DNA of 64,000 nucleotides from Palaemon carinicauda (GCF_036898095.1 NC_090745.1:78419130-78483129), one strand, 5' to 3'. Counted from the first letter of the stretch, positions 53,537 to 64,000 are shown. Notes: generated from the sequence alone by a model not told the origin. Numbers and translations are program-made.

Positions 53537-55009
53537 TTAAGGTAATGTAGTGGTAGAACCCTCACCCACTACTGCACTCGCTGCAACGAATGGACCCAGT
53601 GTGTAGCAGTCCTCGTAAAGAGTCTGGACATCTTTTAAGTAAAATGACGCGAATACCGACTTGCTTCTCCAAAAGGTCGCGTCCATAATACTTTGCAGAG
53701 ATCTATTTTGCTTAAAGGCCACGGAAGTTGCTATAGCTCTTACTTCGTGCGTCTTAACCTTAAGCAAGCATCGGTCTTTTTCATTCAAGTGAGAATGAGC
53801 CTCTCGTATTAAAAATCTGATAAAATATGACAAAGCATTCTTTGACATAGGCAATGATGGTTTCTTAACTGAGCACCATAATGCCTCAGATCCACCTCGT
53901 AAGGACTTAGTACGAGCTAAGTAGAACTTAAGAGCTCTAACTGGACACAGCACTCTTTCAAGTTCGTTGCCTACGATCTCTGACAGGCAAGGTATATCAA
54001 AGGACTTAGGCCAAGGACGAGAAGGCAGTTCATTTTTGGCCAGGAAACCAAGTTGAAGTGAACATGTGGCTTTTTCTGTAGAAAAGCCGATGTTCTTACT
54101 GAAGGCATGAATTTCACTGACCCTTTTAGCCGAAGCCAAGCACACTAGGAAAAGCGTCTTGAGGGTGAGATCCTTCAGGGAGGCTGAATGTAATGGCTCA
54201 AACCTGTTTGACATGAGGAACCTTAGGACCACGTCTAAGTTCCATCCAGGAGTTGCCAAACGACGTTCCTTAGAGGTCTCGAAAGACTTAAGGAGATCTT
54301 GGAGATCTTTATTGTTGGAAAGATCTAAGCCTCTATGACGAAAGACCGAAGCCAACATGCTCCTGTAGCCCTTAATTGTGGGAGCTGAGAGGGAGCGAAC
54401 ATTTCTCAGATGTAAAAGAAAATCTGCGATTTGGGCTACAGAGGTACTGGAAGAGGACACAGATGCTGACTTGCACCAGTCTCGAAAGACTTCCCACTTC
54501 GACTGGTATACTCTGATGGTAGAAGCTCTCCTAGCTCTCGCAATCGCACTGGCTGCCTCCTTCGAAAAGCCTCGAGCTCTTGAGAGTCTCTCGATAGTCT
54601 GAAGGCAGTCAGACGAAGCGCGGGGAGGCTTTGATGAACATTCTTTACGTGGGGCTGACGTAAGAGATCTACCCTTAGAGGAAGACTTCTTGGAATGTCT
54701 ACCAGCCATTGAAGTACCTCGGTGAACCACTCTCTCACGGGCCAGAGGGGAGCAACCAACGTCAACCTTGTCCCTACGTGAGAGGCGAACTTCTGCAGTA
54801 CCTTGTTGACTATCTTGAATGGTGGGAATGCATATAAGTCCAGATGAGACCAATCCAGTAGAAACGCGTCTATGTGGATTGCTTCTGGATCTGGGACTGG
54901 TGAGCAATAGATTGGTAACCTTTTGGTCAACGAGGTGGCAAAGAGGTCTATGGTGGGTTGACCCCAAGTCGCCCAAAGACTCTTGCACACGTCCTTGTGG
55001 AGGGTCCAT
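53537..55009 (-). CDS. DIRS tyrosine recombinase, copy C2 (intact)
   Basis: 490 codons open from an ATG (55007-55009) to the stop at 53537. The ATG is conserved in C3 and, in a related form, in C1, so it is a plausible true start. The N-terminal 180 residues overlap the RNase H/methyltransferase-like frame. The core-binding part follows (TIRVYQSKWEVFRDWCKS, IKGYRSMLASVFRHR), then the catalytic part with ASAKRVSEIHAF, HxxR in KTHEVRAIATS, and FWRSKSVFASFYLKDV with the catalytic Tyr. It is the best family-3 recombinase in the window. Confidence 0.9.
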   Translation of the reverse strand: MDPPQGRVQESLGDLGSTHHRPLCHLVDQKVTNLLLTSPRSRSNPHRRVSTGLVSSGLICIPTIQDSQQGTAEVRLSRRDKVDVGCSPLARERVVHRGTSMAGRHSKKSSSKGRSLTSAPRKECSSKPPRASSDCLQTIERLSRARGFSKEAASAIARARRASTIRVYQSKWEVFRDWCKSASVSSSSTSVAQIADFLLHLRNVRSLSAPTIKGYRSMLASVFRHRGLDLSNNKDLQDLLKSFETSKERRLATPGWNLDVVLRFLMSNRFEPLHSASLKDLTLKTLFLVCLASAKRVSEIHAFSKNIGFSTEKATCSLQLGFLAKNELPSRPWPKSFDIPCLSEIVGNELERVLCPVRALKFYLARTKSLRGGSEALWCSVKKPSLPMSKNALSYFIRFLIREAHSHLNEKDRCLLKVKTHEVRAIATSVAFKQNRSLQSIMDATFWRSKSVFASFYLKDVQTLYEDCYTLGPFVAASAVVGEGSTTTLP

Positions 55010-56583
55010 TCCGTGGGTATCACCTGACCCCTCCGACTGAGACAGTCAGCCAAGACGTTCAAGTCCCCCTGGATGAATCTCGTCAACAGGGAGATGCCTC
55101 GATTTCTTGACCATATGAGAAGGTCCCTTGCGATCTCGTACAGCGTGAGGGAGTGTGTGCCTCCTTGCTTGGAGATGTACGCCAAAGCTGTGGTGTTGTC
55201 TGAGTTGACCTCTACCACTTTGTTTCGAAGAAAGCTTTCGAATTTTATCAAGGCCAAGTGGACTGCTAATAGCTCCTTGCCGTTGATGTGCATGCTCTTC
55301 TGACTTGAGGTCCACAGACCCGATCATTCCCGACCGTCCAGGGTCGCACCTCAACCCAAATCCGACGCGTCTGAGAACAACACGTGGTTTGGGTTCTTGA
55401 CTGCTAGGGATAGTCCCTCTCTCAGACTGATATTGCTGTCCCACCATTTCAGGCATGCCTTTACTGGTTCGGAGACTGGGATTGATACCGTCTCTAACGT
55501 CTTGTCCTTGTTCCAGTGAGAGGCTAGATGGAACTGGAGAGGCCGAAGGTGTAGTCTCCCTAGCGAGACAAACTGCTCCAGGGATGAAAGAGTCCCTACG
55601 AGACTCATCCAACTCCTGACTGAACAACGTTCTCTTTTCAGCATTAGTTGGACTTTGAGCAGGGCTTGTTCTATTCGGGTGGCAGACGGAAAAGCCCGAA
55701 AAACTGGACTGCGAATCTCCATCCCCAAATATAGAATAGTCTGGGATGGGATCAGTTGGGACTTTTCTAGGTTGACCAAAAGTCCCAATTCCTTGGCCAG
55801 ACCCAACGTCCAATGTAGATCCTGCAGACAGCGATGACTGGACGATGCTCTGAGAAGCCAGTCGTCCAAGTACAGGGAGGCTCGGATTCCCGATAGATGG
55901 AGGAATTTTGCCACATTCCTCATGAGCCTCGTAAACACGAGAGGAGCAGGACTGAGGCCAAAGCACAGGGCTCGAAACTGGTACACCACATTCCTGTAAA
56001 CAAACCTCAGAAACGGTTGGGAATCCGGGTGTATAGGAATGTGGAAATACGCATCTCGTAGGTCGAGAGAGACCATCCAGTCTCCCTCTCTGACCGCTGC
56101 TAAGACGGACTTCGTGGTCTCCATCGTGAATTTTGTTTTTGTAACAAAAACATTGAGCGCACTGACGTCTAGCACCGGTCTCCAACCTCCTGTATGCTTC
56201 GGGACTAGGAAGAGACGGTTGTAAAACCCCGGTGATTGAAGGTCCGAGACTTTCACCACCGCTCCCTTCTCTAGCAACAGAGACACTTCTTGATTTAGGG
56301 CTTGTCTCTTTGACTCCTCTCGGTACCTGGGAGAGAGGTCTATGGGAGTTGTCACTAGAGGAGGTTTGCGTACAAACGGTATTTTGTACCCCTCTCTGAG
56401 CAACAGAACAGACTCTTGGTCTGCACCCCTCTTCTCCCAGGCCTGCCAGAAGCTCTTCAATCTGGCCCCTACCGCTGTCTGAGGCTGTGGGCAGTCAGAC
56501 TCTGCCTCGGGAGGACTTGGCTCCTCTCTTCTTACCTCTCTTTCCCTCGGCACGAGAGCTTCCCCTGCTGGGAGCTCTGCCAC
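54436..56583 (-). pseudogene. RT / RNase H / methyltransferase-like ORF2, copy C2 (two nonsense codons)
   Basis: RT is open at 55351-56583: GREG-type N-terminus (LLLREGYKIPFVRKPP), FYNRLFLVPK, WRPVLDVSALNVF, DLRDAYFHIPIHP, CFGLSPAPLVFTRL and core YLDDWLLRAS. The frame opens with GTG, overlaps gag by 89 nt in +1, and has no ATG before the RT core. At 55349-55351 the RNase H motif DASDLG is followed by TGA where C3 has a Trp codon (GWG). A second TGA near 55323 replaces a Cys codon. The rest, 54436-55293, is open with NSDNTTALAYI, ADCLSRRG, IDLFATSLTKRLPIYCSP and YAFPPFKIVNKVLQ. Confidence 0.88.
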
Positions 56584-57748
56584 GAAAGGGCGGGATAAAT
56601 CTAGATGCAGGAGTCTCGATCCTGGGTCTCACAGCAAAGGATGCAGAAGGAGCCCCTTTGCGAGCAGAGGACGCCATCAAGTCATGGGTGTCCTTCTGCA
56701 CAAGCGAAGCAGCTATATCCTTAACCAGCTGTTGCGGAAACAAGGACGCTGATAAGGGAGCAAAGAGCAGTTCCGATCTCTGACAGGGAGTGACTCCTGC
56801 CGAAAGGAAAGAGCAAAGGGTTTCTCGCTTCTTTAAGACTCCCGACGTAAAGGTGGAGGCGAGCTCATTGGAGCCATCGCGGATGGCTTTATCCATACAG
56901 GACATGATAAGTAAGGAAACATCTTGGTCGGCAGACGAGATCTTCCTACTTAAAGCTCCTAATGACCAGTCAAGAAAGTTAAACACTTCAAAGGCCCTGT
57001 ATACGCCTTTAAGCAGATGGTCAAGGTCCGAGGAGGACCAACAAATCTTCGAGCGTCTCATGGCCAGGCGACGGGGAGAGTCTACGAGGCTTGAGAAGTC
57101 ACCCTGGGCAGAGGCAGGGACTCCCAAGCCGAGAACTTCTCCCGTGTCATACCAGACGCTCGATCTAGAAGCAAGCTTAGAAGGAGGGATGGCAAAGGCC
57201 GTCTTCCCCAAACTCCTCCTGGTATCCAACCAGTCGCCTAGAAGCCGTAAAGCCCTCTTGGAAGAGCGAGAAAGCACTAGCTTAGTAAAGGCTGGCTTGG
57301 TAGCAGGTAAGCCTAGAGCAAACTCAGACGGTGGCGAACGAGGAGCAACAGCAACAAAGTGATCTGGAAAAAGATCCTTGAAAATCAACATGATCTTCTT
57401 AAAGTCCATTGAAGGAGGAACCGCCTTAGGTTCATCTACATCTGAAGGATTATCATCAGGATGAGGATCAGCAACGCCCTCATCTGAAGGAGCTTCGTCC
57501 GATAACTGCTGAGTTACAAGCAAAGGCGAGACCTGCCTTGGTGGCAATGCTTGACAAGCAGAGTCCACACGCACCAGTGCATCAGTAGCAGTCCAGGACC
57601 CTATGTCATGTAACTGCTTAACAGCCTGACTGTCAACAACAACAGGAGCGGGAGGACGCTCGACGTCAACTCGAGACTGCCTTGACTGCCTAGACTGAGC
57701 AGTCAAAACAACTCTTAACTGCGGTGCTTGACGCTCAGCGTCAAAACA
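56495..57748 (-). CDS. Gag-like ORF1, copy C2 (3' part; N-terminus cut by C3)
   Basis: 403 codons are readable from 57706 down to 56495, and the frame enters from upstream at the C3 junction (57748). It contains a QSRQSRVDVE segment related to the 11-residue repeats of C1, an acidic Asp/Pro part and a conserved helical middle (KLVLSRSSKRALRLLGDWL, DFSSLVDSPRRLAMRRSK, HLLKGVYRAFEVFNFLDW). The C-terminus is basic and RG-rich (FRGRAPSRGSSRAEGKRGKK). It is a probable RNA-binding nucleocapsid-like protein. The initiating exon is missing here. Confidence 0.85.
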   Translation of the reverse strand, partial: CFDAERQAPQLRVVLTAQSRQSRQSRVDVERPPAPVVVDSQAVKQLHDIGSWTATDALVRVDSACQALPPRQVSPLLVTQQLSDEAPSDEGVADPHPDDNPSDVDEPKAVPPSMDFKKIMLIFKDLFPDHFVAVAPRSPPSEFALGLPATKPAFTKLVLSRSSKRALRLLGDWLDTRRSLGKTAFAIPPSKLASRSSVWYDTGEVLGLGVPASAQGDFSSLVDSPRRLAMRRSKICWSSSDLDHLLKGVYRAFEVFNFLDWSLGALSRKISSADQDVSLLIMSCMDKAIRDGSNELASTFTSGVLKKRETLCSFLSAGVTPCQRSELLFAPLSASLFPQQLVKDIAASLVQKDTHDLMASSARKGAPSASFAVRPRIETPASRFIPPFRGRAPSRGSSRAEGKRGKKRGAKSSRGRV

Positions 57749-58090
57749 TGTTATTTTTATTAATAAAATAAATTTTTGAATATACTTACCCGGTGATTAT
57801 ATAAGCTGCAACTCTGTTGCTCGACAGAAAACTCTACGTTCAAAATACGCCAGCGATCGCTATGCAGGTAGGGGGTGTACATCAACAGCGCCATCTGTCG
57901 AGCAGGTACTCAGTACTCAATGTAAACACAGAACCAATTTTCTCCTCGGTCCACTGGGTCTCTATTGGGGAGGAAGGGAGGGTCCTTTAATATATAATCA
58001 CCGGGTAAGTATATTCAAAAATTTATTTTATTAATAAAAATAACATTTTTCAATATTAAACTTAGCCGGTGATTATATAAGCTGATTCAC
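57749..58090 (-). repeat. Right ITR and ICR of copy C3
   Basis: The right end is repeated inverted at about 58008-58045 and fused to TTTTTCAATATTAAACTTAG, the left-end complement. GGTGATTATATAAGCTG is found at both arms. Confidence 0.86.
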
Positions 58091-58489
58091 ACCCAGGGGG
58101 GTGGGTAGAGACCAGCATTACTTGTTTACATTATTATGAGCTAAGTATTTTGTATTTCATTTTAGCAGTTATTCAAAATAACAAACATAAAATAAATAAG
58201 TACCTGGTAAGGAAGTCGACTTGAACAATTACTCTGCCTTTTTAAGTACGTCTTCCTTACGGAGCCTCGCGATCCTCTTAGGATGCTGAGCGACCCCTAG
58301 GATCTGAAGTATCAAGGGTTGCAACCCATACAACAGGACCTCATCAAAACCTCTAATCTAGGCGCTTCTCAAGAAATGACTTTGACCACCCGCCAAATCA
58401 AGTAGGATGCGAAAGGCTTCTTAGCCTTCCGGACAACCCAAAAAACAATAATAAAACATTTCAAGAGAAAGATTAAAAAGGTTATGGAA
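58091..58489 (-). other. 3' spacer of copy C3
   Basis: Non-coding. It matches the C1 and C2 spacers. Confidence 0.6.
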
Positions 58490-59560
58490 TTAGGGAATTG
58501 TAGTGGTTGAGCCCTCACCCACTACTGCACTCGTTGCTACGAATGGTCCCAGAGTGTAGCAGTTCTCGTAAAGAGACTGGACATTCTTAAGATAAAAAGA
58601 CGCGAATACTGACTTGCTTTTCCAATAGGTTGCGTCGATTATACTTTGCAGAGATCTATTTTGTTTAAAGGCCACGGAAGTTGCGACAGCTCTAACTTCG
58701 TGTGTCCTTACCTTCAGCAAAGCTTGGTCTTCCTCATTCAGATGGGAATGAGCTTCTCGTATTAACAGTCTGATAAAATAGGATAAAGCATTCTTTGACA
58801 TAGGCAAAGATGGTTTCTTAACTGAACACCATAAAGCTTCAGACGGGCCTCGTAAAGGTTTAGTTCGTTTTAAATAGAGCTTAAGAGCTCTTACAGGACA
58901 TAAGACTCTTTCTGGTTCATTTCTAACCATACGATAAGTTTGGAATATCGAACGATATTGGCCAAGGCCGAGAAGGCAGCTCGTTTTTGGCTAGAAAACC
59001 AAGTTGTAGAACATGTAGCCGTTTCGGATGAGAATCCGATGTTCTTGCTGAAGGCATGAATCTCACTGACTCTTTTAGCTGTGGCTAAGCATACCAGGAA
59101 AAGAGTCTTTAAGGTGAGATCTTTCAGGGAGGCTGATTGTAGCGGTTCGAACCTGTCTGACATAAGGAATCTTAGTACCACGTCTAAATTCCAACCAGGT
59201 GTAACCAAACGACGCTCCTTCGTGGTCTCAAAAGACTTAAGGAGGTCCTGTAGATCTTTATTGTTGGAAAGATCTAAGCCTCTGTGACGGAAGACTGATG
59301 CCAACATGCTTCTGTAACCCTTGATAGTGGGAGCTGAAAGAGATCGTTCTTTCCTCAGATATAAGAGGAAGTCAGCTATTTGAGTTACAGAGGTACTGGT
59401 CGAGGATACGGATACTGACTTGCACCAGTTCGGAAGATTTCCCACTTCGATTGGTAGACTCTAAGGGTGGATGTTCTCCTTGCTCTAGCAATCGCTCTGG
59501 CTGCCTCCTTCGAAAAGCCTCTAGCTCTCGAGAGTCTTTCGATAGACTGAAGGCAGTCAG
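58490..59560 (-). pseudogene. DIRS tyrosine recombinase, copy C3 (frameshifted)
   Basis: Family-3 YR in two frames, 58490-58930 and 58891-59445, with a shift near 58920-59000. Catalytic features remain: ATAKRVSEIHAF, HxxR in RTHEVRAVATS, and YWKSKSVFASFYLKNV with the Tyr. The upstream part (TLRVYQSKWEIFRTG) is in a third frame (59385-60275), which also contains the conserved MDPPQG start. At least two indels against C2. Confidence 0.85.
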
Positions 59561-60625
59561 ACGAAGAGCGTGGAGGCCTTGGTGTACCTTCTTTACGCGT
59601 GGCTGACGTAGAAGGTCCACCCTTAGGGGAAGTGTTCTGGGAACGTCTACTAGCCATCGAAGTACCTCGGTGAACCATTCTCTCGCGGGCCAGAGGGAAG
59701 CAACTAGCGTCAACCTTGTCCCTTCGTGAGAGGCGAACTTCTGCAGTACCTTGTTGACAATCTTGAACGGAGGGAATGCATATAGATCTAGATGTGACCA
59801 ATCTAGTAGAAAGGCATCTATATGAACTGCTGCTGGGTCCGGGATTGGTGAGCAAAATATTGGGAGCCTCTTGGTCATCGAGGTTGCGAAGAGATCTATG
59901 GTTGGCTGGCCCCAGGTGGCCCAAAGTCTCTTGCATACATCCTTGTGGAGGGTCCATTCTGTTGGAATTATTTGTCCCTTCCGACTGAGACAATCTGTCA
60001 TGACATTCAAGTTGCCTTGGATGAACCTCGTTACTAGTGATATGTCTAGACCTTTTGACCAGGTGAGGAGGTCCCTTGCAATCTTGTACAATGTCAGAGA
60101 GTAGGTCCCTCCTTGCTTGGAGATGTACGCCAAAGCCGTGGTGTTGTCCGAGTTCACCTCCACCACTTTGCCTTGAAGGAGAGACCTGAAGCTTTTCCAG
60201 GTCAGATGTACTGCCAGTAGCTCCTTGCAGTTGAAATGCATTGTCCTTTGACTCGAGTTCCATAATCCCGAGCATTCCCGACCGTCTAATGTCGCACCCC
60301 AGCCTACGTCCGATGCGTCCGAGAAGAGAACGTGGTTGGGAGTCTGAACAGTCAGGGGAAGACCCTCTCTAAGGTTGATAAAGTCCTTTCACCAAGTCAG
60401 ACAAGACTTTATCTTTCCGGAAACCGGGATCGAGACCGCTTCTAGCGTCTTGTCCTTTTTCCAGTGAAAAGCTAGATGGTATAGAAGAGGACGGAGGTGT
60501 AGTCTTCCTAGTGACACAAATTGATCCACGGATGACAGTGTCCCTACCAGACTCATCCACAGCCTGACTGGGCAGCGTTCCTTCTTCAGCATCTTCTGGA
60601 TGGATAGCAGGGCTGGGGGCTGATC
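59372..60625 (-). pseudogene. RNase H / methyltransferase-like part and RT remnant, copy C3
   Basis: 59372-60241 carries ELLAVHLTW, NSDNTTALAYI, TDCLSRKG, IDLFATSMTKRLPIFCSP and YAFPPFKIVNKVLQ. Upstream, 60389-60592 matches only the end of RT (LWMSLVGTLSSVDQFVSLG). The rest of RT, including the catalytic core, and the C-terminal part of Gag are missing. Sequence jumps from RT to Gag at about 60622, a deletion corresponding to roughly 1.8 kb of C2 (about 55690 to 57470). Confidence 0.85.
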
Positions 60626-61406
60626 GTCTTGTTCAGCAACGTCCTCATCAGAGGGTTCCTCATCCGAAGCTGATGAGGAAACGGCAACGGAGTGGGCAAC
60701 GTCTGACTCGCTGAATCCGGTCGCACTGGTGGATGCGTGACGGAGCCGGACGCAATATCATGGAACTGCTGCACAGTCTGTGAACTGTCAACAACCATGG
60801 GTGCGCGAGGAAGTACAGCGTCAACCCGAAACTGTCTAGACTGCCTGGGTTGTGCAGTCAACACCCTACCGGGTTGCTGAGGTTGACGCACTGCGTCACA
60901 ACAAGTCACCTCTGCTGGTTGTTGAACGTCCTGAACGTCAACAACCACCTCCGAGCGTCGCTTAACGTCAACGTGCGACTGGCAACCCACACTGGGTCGC
61001 ATCGGTGGAGGAACCACCTCAACTGGCAGACGCGAGTAGGTTACCTCAGCGTCAACAGGGCGCACAACCGACCAGTTGGAAGGTTGTTGGCCAGAAGGAG
61101 GAACCACCTCAACTGGCAGACGCGAGTAGGTTACCTCAGCGTCAACAGGGCGCACAACCAACCGGTTGGAAGGTTGTTGGCCAGAAGGAGGAACCACCTC
61201 AACTGGCAGACGCGAGTAGGTTACCTCAGCGTCAACAGGGCGCACAACCAACCGGTTGGAAGGTTGTTGGCCAGAAGGTTCTTCTCCGCATTTAAGTCCT
61301 CTATCAAGGACGCAAGCTTGGACTGCATGTCTTGCAGCAAAGCCCATTTAGGGTCTACGGGAGCAGGTGTGGCAACAGACGGGGTTAGCGACTGAGGCGG
61401 AACCAT
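60626..61406 (-). pseudogene. Gag-like N-terminal part with 30-residue repeats, copy C3
   Basis: This frame is open over about 250 codons. It contains QSRQFRVDAVLPRAP (matching C2 QSRQSRVDVERPPAP), three copies of a 30-residue repeat, and at the 5' side TPSVATPAPVDPKWALLQDM, which is also present in the neighbouring Gag fragment (62265-62900). The repeat unit contains RPVDAEVTYSRLPVE. It ends abruptly near 61406. Confidence 0.8.
61008..61280. repeat. 90-bp tandem repeat in family-3 gag (3 copies)
   Basis: Three nearly identical 90-bp units starting at about 61011, 61101 and 61191 (GAACCACCTCAACTGGCAGA). Each encodes 30 in-frame residues. The neighbouring Gag at 62290-62390 has one diverged unit. 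Confidence 0.93.
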
Positions 61407-62991
61407 TTACCATCCCTGAAAGCCTTGTTATGTGTGACATAATAGTACAGCAAAACTTCAAAGGCTCGACAAAAGTTGAGAAGTTGACCTGTAAACAACT
61501 TGGAGCGTCTCCTGGCTAGGCGCCAGGGCGAGTCTACCAGAATTGAGAAGTCTATCTGGGAAGAGGCGTGAACTCCCAAGCCGAGAACTTCTCTCGTGTC
61601 CTATCAGACTCTCGCTCTATAAGCCAGTTTAAAAGAAGGGAAATCAAAGGCTGTATCCCTAAAACTCCTCCTGGTGCAAAAACCAGTCGCCTAGCCAATG
61701 TAACGCTCTCTAGGAGAGCGAGAGAGCACTAGCTTAAAAACAACGGCTTCAAAGTAGCTAGGCCTAGTGTAAGTTCTGACGTTTAGGCGAACGAGGAGCA
61801 GCAGTTACAAGATCCGGACGAAGATCCTTAAAAAATCATCATGATTTAATTAAAGTCCATAGGAGGCTAAGCAGCTTAAGGCTCCTCTCCAAATGACAGA
61901 GTCCTCAAGGGAATATCAGTAGGAGGTAGAACAGCAACTTCCTCATCTACAGGAACCTTGTCCGATAACAGCTAGGTTACCTCAGTGAGTCTCTCAGTGG
62001 TGCATTAGTAGCAGACCAGAAGGCAACGTCATGTAACTGCTTGACAGTCTGTGAACTGTCAACAACTGAACTGTCAACCACAACAGGTGCGTGAGGACAT
62101 ACAGTGTCCACTCGAGACTGCTTTGACTGTCTAGACTGAGCAGTCAAAACAACTCTAGAATGCGGAGGTTGACGCACCGCGTCAAAACAAAACAACTTAG
62201 ACTGTTGTTGTACCTCTCGAACGTCAACGGAAGGTTCCGTGCGTTACTGAACGTCAACATGCGGCTAGCAGGGTACACTGGAACGCATGGGTGGCGGGAC
62301 TCTCTCAGCTGGAGTGCGGCAGAAGGTCGCCTCAGCGTCCACAGGACGCACAACCGTGGTTGGTTGTAGGCTAGAGGTTGGTGCAGTGTCAACCTTCTCC
62401 GCACGAAAGTCCCGCATCAATGACGTTAACTGAGACTGCATGGTCTGCAGCAAAGACCACTTAGGGTCTACAGGAGCAGGTGCGGCAACAGACGGTGTGA
62501 CTGCCTGATGCGGTACCGCTTTGCCTCTCTTAGGAGGTGAGCAGTCGTCGGAAGACTGCAGCGAGTCCGAACTGACCCAGTGGCTACAACTGGGCCGTTG
62601 GACTTGCGCGGAAGGGACCGACTTGCGCTTAATAAGCCGCGAGACCTTGGTCCCTGGTTTCTTACGAGAAACCTCTTCCGCAGACGAGAAATAAATGGGC
62701 TCTCTCGTCTTTGTGTGGGTGGGGCGATCTTGGGTAGATACGCCCGAAACCACGGAGGGAAAAAACGTCTGTTCGTTGATCAAGGCCTCTCGAACCCATA
62801 AGTCGTTTGACATTACTTCTCCCCTGGGCTTGGGAGCTTGCAAGAGGTCCCGGACTAGGTGAACGACAGGCACGAACAGACGAACCCTCGGACGCAACAC
62901 TGTAACACTTTGCGCATATCACTTTATCGATTTTCTGTTTTGCACTTATTTCACTGAAATCGAAACTTTTACTGATTTCTACCTGAAACAC
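61407..62991 (-). pseudogene. Second Gag-like region next to copy C3 (broken)
   Basis: A further family-3 Gag in the same orientation. The middle part at 61385-61579 (SSQIDFSILVDSPWRLARRRSK) matches C2 SAQGDFSSLVDSPRRLAMRRSK. A segment at 61977-62195 has QSRQSKQSRVDTVCPHAP. The N-terminal part at 62265-62900 has APVDPKWSLLQTMQSQLTSLM, and upstream lies KVICAKCYSVASEG, a possible zinc-binding Cys pair. Frameshifts and stops are frequent between 61580 and 61980. It is much more decayed than the Gag piece to its left. Confidence 0.75.
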
Positions 62992-64000
62992 GCAATTCTA
63001 CCCTTCATTAAAAGGTAGTAATTGCAAAATCAGTCGTATAATGCAGCTCATTAATACTAGCAAAAAACAGAAAACATATATAAAGATAAAAAATTCAGTG
63101 GCTGGGAAAGAGACTAAACACTAGTTCAAATAAACTACGTTTACAATCTCTCACCGCACATAGCCTGGGGACAAGAATAAAACCCTAGAAATGTTTTACC
63201 TTCTTCCCCGTACAGCGACTAGGGACGAGAGTAACACGAGAACAACGTTACCCGCTTGAACATAACGTTTTCTCTCCTCTCTCTCCCTCCGTCTCTATCT
63301 CTCTCTCTCTTTCTCTCTTGATTTCGCACCTAAGAGAAGAGCCCAATTATATATTGTCAAAAAAAAACATGTTATTTGACTAAAGGAAAAAACTGAAAGG
63401 TTTTCCAAATAAAAAGTTCCTTTAATTTAGAATTTTAAACATTTAAGCTAAGAAAGAAAGAACAAAACGTCAGAATCGATTTACTCTTACTGCAAAGTGA
63501 AACCGTGATACACTCTCTCTCTATCGTAACGATAGAGCGCATGTTAAATGTCCTGAACGTCAACAACTGCGTAGTCTAAAAAACTAAACGTAGTTCATCT
63601 TTGAAAACAGTACGAAGACTATCAAAGAAATTCTTTCATAAAACATTAAATTTAAAAAGTTTTAAATTCTTTAAAGGCTAAATACGATATAATGGCTCAA
63701 CGTTGATTAACTTCGGTTCCAAGTTAGGACCGCCTACTATCAGGAAAGGTCGCATATAAACAAAACATAAAAATTTATTTTTATATGTTTATAATAAATG
63801 GAAAGTTAATCGAAGAGGCCTAATAAAGGCGGAGAGATATAAAATATATAGATCTATAACGTGTTAAGCAAAATTACTAAAAACCTAAACACACTTCCGT
63901 CTAAGGGAAGGGTCGGCCATTTAAAAGTGAAAGAGAGTCCATACTCTCTTTGTCACCATAATTAAATCTATCCAAAACGAGTTCAAGTTTTGAGATGAAG
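62992..64000 (-). other. Leader of family-3 element, no gene seen
   Basis: AT-rich non-coding sequence with a CT microsatellite at about 63270-63322 and a TCTCTC tract near 63513. It probably includes the ORF1 intron and 5' leader. No ITR was recognised before the window edge. Confidence 0.5.

Larger units (their letters stand above)
52814..57748 (-). mobile_element. DIRS-like copy C2 (family 3), interrupted by C3
   Basis: Minus-strand family-3 element: right ITR and ICR (52814-53150), YR (53537-55009), ORF2 (54436-56583) and Gag (56495-57748, incomplete). At 57748, inside the N-terminal part of gag, the right end of C3 begins. The missing 5' end of C2 is expected beyond 64000. It is the best-preserved family-3 copy, with two stops between RT and RNase H. 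Confidence 0.87.
57749..64000 (-). mobile_element. DIRS-like copy C3 (family 3), rearranged, runs off the window
   Basis: Minus-strand family-3 element: right ITR and ICR (57749-58090), YR, RNase H, a deleted RT, and two consecutive Gag regions (60626-61406 and 61407-62991), then leader to the window edge. Its right end TGTTATTTTTATTAATAAAA sits inside gag of C2. The double Gag means either an internal rearrangement of one copy or two copies joined near 61407. No left ITR is seen before 64000. Confidence 0.8.

Noticed and set aside
61008..61280. Possible CRISPR or satellite array
   Set aside because: Three in-frame 90-bp units inside Gag without spacers; a coding tandem repeat.

Overview
The window looks like heterochromatin-type or intergenic DNA of an invertebrate animal. 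I think a decapod crustacean is most likely: DIRS-like tyrosine-recombinase retrotransposons dominate, TA and GA microsatellites are long, and pogo/Tigger and mariner-type DNA transposons are present. This is an inference, because no host gene, rRNA or tRNA gene was recognised. Almost every base can be assigned to a transposable element, and the elements sit inside one another.

Three DIRS-like families are present; the labels are local to this report. Family 1: copy A (+, 3670-12462), copy B (-, 37345-46110) and an old relic F (-, 1-13510, split). Family 2: copies E (-, 13845-33910, split), D1 (-, 24233-32309), D2 (-, 33911-52516, split), and ITR pieces at 13605-13844 and 52517-52813. Family 3: copies C1 (-, 16415-32527, split), C2 (-, 52814-57748) and C3 (-, 57749 to the window end). 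Each family encodes a Gag-like protein with a Cys/His-rich N-terminus, a reverse transcriptase/RNase H with a methyltransferase-like tail, and a tyrosine recombinase (YR). Inverted terminal repeats (ITRs) flank the genes, and an internal complementary region (ICR) near the 3' end rebuilds the junction of the two ends, the hallmark of DIRS circular intermediates.

Layout. (i) 1-13510: relic F is split by a TA-flanked mariner/pogo-type element (MLE-1, 2508-12614), itself split by the complete DIRS copy A. (ii) 13511-33910: a TA tract and a family-2 left-ITR stub, then family-2 copy E. E is split by family-3 copy C1, which carries a Tigger/pogo element with its transposase (16662-19457) and a full-length decayed family-2 copy D1. 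(iii) 33911-52516: family-2 copy D2, with the best family-2 YR, is split by a TA-flanked element (MLE-2, 37181-47977), itself split by the near-intact DIRS copy B. (iv) 52517-64000: a family-2 right ITR is split by family-3 copy C2, which is interrupted by C3.

How the genes work together. In DIRS elements, Gag packages RNA, RT/RNase H makes cDNA, the ICR templates circle closure, and the YR integrates the circle without target-site duplication. In all three families here the RT frame lies +1 relative to gag and has no ATG before the RT core. The YR frame is -1 relative to RT in all three, and in families 1 and 3 this places it back in the gag frame. In copy B a single TGA separates gag from 933 sense codons of open frame ending in the YR, and over 600 of those codons overlap RT/RNase H. 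This overlap and recoding layout is the most interesting system in the window.
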